The position numbers were made by a program, and so were the translations under genes. Under the pieces are notes generated by a model. That model worked only from the letters and a program-made list of their open reading frames with translations. It searched no databases and was not told the origin of the DNA. 64,000 nucleotides of DNA from Coccinella septempunctata (taxonomy: Eukaryota; Arthropoda; Insecta; Coleoptera; Coccinellidae), in the NCBI RefSeq assembly GCF_907165205.1, contig NC_058192.1, positions 35,244,001-35,308,000 of the forward strand. Direction: 5' to 3'. Numbering within the stretch: the stretch's first letter is position 1; the number at the start of each line of letters is the position of its first letter. This document shows, piece after piece, positions 60,895 to 64,000 of this stretch.

Positions 60895-62025
60895 TTCTGC
60901 AAAAAACAGGCTTCTTCAAGGTTGATTCGTGTTTGACTGAGGTAGGAAGAATCACTTCACGATGTGGGAGCGAGACCGATGATGACACTATTATAAAATT
61001 CATTTAATATGTTTCATTTAGATAATAAGGTTTATAACAGATGTTCGAATTGTTTTCCTCAGCCGCAATGCAAGCTTGATATCTCCTTAAGAGGAATCTA
61101 CACCGTTCTAGTGGTCAGTTCAAAAAGAGAAAATGAATATCTCACGTCAGAAACTGCTAATTTATATGAGGTATTCATTATAATTCAATTCAATCAGTTC
61201 GTCACCTACGAAATTTAGAAATTTTTTTATTCGTCAAACAGAAAAAAAAATTTTTTTTATTGAAGAACAAATATTCATTCATGTTATTAACTTTCCGATG
61301 TGGAATTATCTCTTCTATGAAATTCCACATGAAAAAATTTCTCCAAAAGTCTCGACATTGGCTACGATTCGTATCCTGGTGAAATTGAAAAAAGACGTTC
61401 GTCTTTTCGACGAAAGTGGAAACTATTGTAATATTCGTAACTTCTACTGATCGTTTAAATGTTCTGGAAAGACCCCACATTCTGGTAGTCTTTCCCCCTT
61501 TACGCCTTATATGGATGGCGAGGAATTCCCGTGGTATAAACTCCTCTATAAGATCGTGTTATCAAACGTTTGTTTCTTCCATTGTTAACAAATTCAGCTG
61601 CCTCCATTTATCTGTGCAGTAACTCAGATATTTTCGATTGGCTAAATAAACCTTTACTTTCTCCGCTCCAAAAAAGATAAATCTTGCAGATTTGAATCTG
61701 GTGAACGAGATAGTAACCAATCGCTAGAGTATACCTCATCAAGATACTTTCTAACTACCACTCGTGCAAGTTATGCGTGCTCAGGTAACCATATTTTTCC
61801 AATGTGGACTCATCTGTCCATAAATTTTTCTCTGCGAATCACGGATTTTCCTGATGCTGTTGTTCGACAAAAGCTACACTGGGTTGATGGTTCCGGGACA
61901 GCAAACATTTGTACTCGCGCGCGTACTCGAGTCTAATTTTATTGCGTCATTCTCAGTCTCGCTCCCACATCGTAAAATACTTCTTTCTGTTCAACTCAAA
62001 CTACAATAAGCCCCAAAGAAGGCCT
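60895..62025. repeat. inverted-repeat pair, possible TIR element
   Basis: Left arm near 60895-60995 (..GTTTGACTGA..ACGATGTGGGAGCGAGAC..ATAAAATT) and right arm near 61935-62025 are inverted, with the exact core ACGATGTGGGAGCGAGAC and weaker flanking pairing. About 950 bp between them has no clear ORF. Ends and target duplication are not determined. Confidence 0.4.
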
Positions 62026-63743
62026 TGGGCACACAAGAATTATTTTCAAATAACTAAGAAAAATGTCTTGGAAACTATTTTTTGCAAAGAATCAAATCGT
62101 CCACTATTCAAGGAATGATCTAGTATTTTTTCAAGAAGAGTCAGATGGTCGATGAATCGTTCTCCCGGTTACAGCTTGCCGTCTACATCTGGGACACCCT
62201 GTATATATATTATAGTGCTTACTTTATTATGACTATCATTTTTAACAAAAACCGTCCAAAATTGAATAAACAACCCCTTCATAGTGGAAGCTATGCCAGA
62301 ATTTGATCTCGTTGAATTTGCAGCCCTTGCAAAATTCTTTAGATACAATCAAACTTCAAATCACAAAAGCAACATGGATCCGAATAAGAAGAAGAAACCA
62401 CATATAACACCTACCAACCGCACTAGCATTTGGAGATATCGATAATCGTTTGTGGATGAAAACAGTTGAAACAGATGATTCAAAGAAAAACGCCAGCCTA
62501 GCAAACCTTCCCTGACATTCTGATCTACCAAAAATAAATTTTCAGTGTGAAATTTCTAAAGAGAAAAAAAGAGACCTCCAACAAATGCTCATATATCTCG
62601 GGAATGAATACTGCTGATTTCATGAGAATCTTCTCACTGTTCCAAGAAACGCAGGGAATAAGCAGTTGATGTTGATATCCCAGGTTGAGAATATGAATAG
62701 CTATTCATGGTTAGGTACAGTTTTCCCATTCGACTTTCAGAATTTAGTTCACTCATTGAAACTTCTTTCTTATTATTCAGTATATTTTCTTATCGGACTG
62801 TTGACTGAGCATATTCTCGTTGTTTTAGTTAACATTGTTTCTCCAGGGACAGATGTCCCTGCAGTTAAAACAAATTTCCGATACTTCTTGTTGTGTTAAT
62901 ATTCATTACACAAATTTTGAGTATTAAGTCAACAGTAGTTTGAATCGTGACAGCATAGTAAACATGGCACGCAAAATTGAAAAATAGTAAATTTTCTTGT
63001 GCAGATAAAAATATTCACACGGTGCATGAATTTCTGGGTTCATGGGTTGAAGCTTGCATAGGTATATTATATTGCCATCACAATGAAAAAATTGATCAGA
63101 TACGTTTCGGTATATTGAATTCTCACTGAAATAACCTAATGTGATTTGGTTGACAACGAGAGGTTATAATTGTTTCGATTCAATTCCATATACATCGAGT
63201 ATTTCAGACATCTCACTTGGTAGACAGTTGAATAGAGTAGAAATTGGAAAAAGCAAGGAAAAAGGTCATCAGCAGTACCTACTAGCCACTAAATCTTCAT
63301 AAACAAAAATGTGGGTTCATCAAGAGATCGAAATTTAAGTTATGCATAAGCGATCTTGAATAAAGAAAGTGTGAAATTTTTAGAGAGAACTGTATCGAAA
63401 GCATATGAAAATAAACAACAAACAGCAGCGATATCGGCACCAGTGGTTCGAAATTAAATAAATAAACTCAGTAAGTATTCAAAATAATACATTTCAATAT
63501 TCAACTCATAATACTGAAAAACAAGGAATCAAAGATAGAACTCACTGACTATCGAAACGAGATAGCTGTTGCGATATATCAAAATCTATAATTGAAAAAC
63601 AAAACTGTATAAAATTTTGTCAGTATTTTCTCTGAGCGTGCTAAGTAAAGGTATTTTCCACTAAATCTTTCAGACGAAACAGTCAAATTCCATGAGATGG
63701 GTCTTTCCTCTGATTGAACTCTCGTATACTAGTTGTAGGAAAC
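62026..63743. other. no recognisable gene
   Basis: AT-rich. GGACACCCTGTATATA at about 62191-62206 looks like one MITE end with no partner seen. No ORF that I can defend. Confidence 0.3.
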
Positions 63744-63921
63744 TAACGGCCGTTTTCGATAAAACTATTTATCCATCGTTTCACTTACTGACGATTAGTA
63801 ACCATTGGTAACAATTCTAAAAAATATCTACAGATAGATCATAGAAACGAAATCAGATGTAGGTATTGTCTATCTTCAGTAGCTGAAACAATGGATAAAC
63901 GTTTATTGAAAACGGCCGTTA
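63744..63921. mobile_element. 178-bp MITE (ACGGCCGTTTTC TIR, TA flanks)
   Basis: TAACGGCCGTTTTC at 63744-63757 and GAAAACGGCCGTTA at 63908-63921 are exact inverted repeats, extended imperfectly inward (ATTTATCCATCGTTTC / GAAACAATGGATAAAC). With ACGGCCGT as the terminus the flanking dinucleotide is TA on both sides, consistent with a TA target. Confidence 0.6.
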
Positions 63922-64000
63922 GAATATCGAGCACAAATAAAAAGCACACTTCATATTTCAAAAACTTATGGCTTTGAAAAAATCAGAACGAATTTTGGAT

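Noticed and set aside
61780..61900. Possible mariner transposase remnant
   Set aside because: A vague resemblance only; no DDD/DDE motif or continuous frame could be traced.

Overview
The window is eukaryotic and almost certainly from an insect. It is AT-rich, has long (TA)n microsatellites, and carries Penelope-like elements with hammerhead ribozymes, BEL/Pao, Ty3/gypsy and Ty1/copia retrotransposons, APE-type and R4/Dong-like LINEs, CTAGT-ended Helitrons and TA-flanked MITEs. The exact order is not decidable from the sequence; a beetle is possible but is only a guess. No host protein-coding gene, rRNA or tRNA was recognised. Nearly everything identifiable is transposon DNA, much of it nested.

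Layout. 1-630: 5' end of a copia element (minus). 711-1158: hairpin-rich repeats abutting a Penelope reverse-transcriptase fragment (1159-1874). 2342-2378: a hammerhead ribozyme. 3079-4700: a second Penelope copy joined to a BEL/Pao 3' LTR, followed by BEL pol (4977-7120) and an APE-type LINE fragment. 8114-31752: a nest of related Ty3/gypsy elements. It holds leader and gag pieces on the plus strand split by a LINE, a pol fragment (minus), element A (minus, about 12.0-22.5 kb, with a solo LTR inside its leader) and element B (plus, 22.8-31.75 kb). 32567-35337: another LINE with an inverted 3' end. 35345-41640: two R4/Dong-like LINEs and a 1.7 kb foldback element, all embedded in (TA)n. 42-54 kb: a solo gypsy LTR, MITEs, three tandem Helitrons and a degenerate repeat array. 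54.7-58.9 kb: a third R4-like fragment and a nearly intact Penelope element with an inverted copy of its tail. 59-64 kb: little recognisable beyond two inverted-repeat elements.

The main novelty is the gypsy family. Elements A and B both have the order gag - pol (PR-RT-RH-IN) - protein kinase - zinc-knuckle protein, the last two occupying the position where env or an accessory gene would sit. The kinase copies have recognisable catalytic motifs. The zinc-knuckle protein resembles the nucleocapsid end of the element's own Gag. Each accessory ORF either starts immediately after, or lies shortly downstream of, a splice-acceptor-like sequence, and the LTRs carry splice-donor-like sites, so spliced subgenomic mRNAs are plausible. 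Gag and pol are in -1 relation at a GGGAAAC-TGA site. The LTRs contain three tandem hairpins whose stems covary between copies. The accessory ORFs differ far more between A and B than RT does.

Most copies are broken by frameshifts, stops or deletions. The least damaged ORFs are the Penelope ORF at 56216-58435 and the R4-like ORF at 38257-41559, which has a single internal stop.
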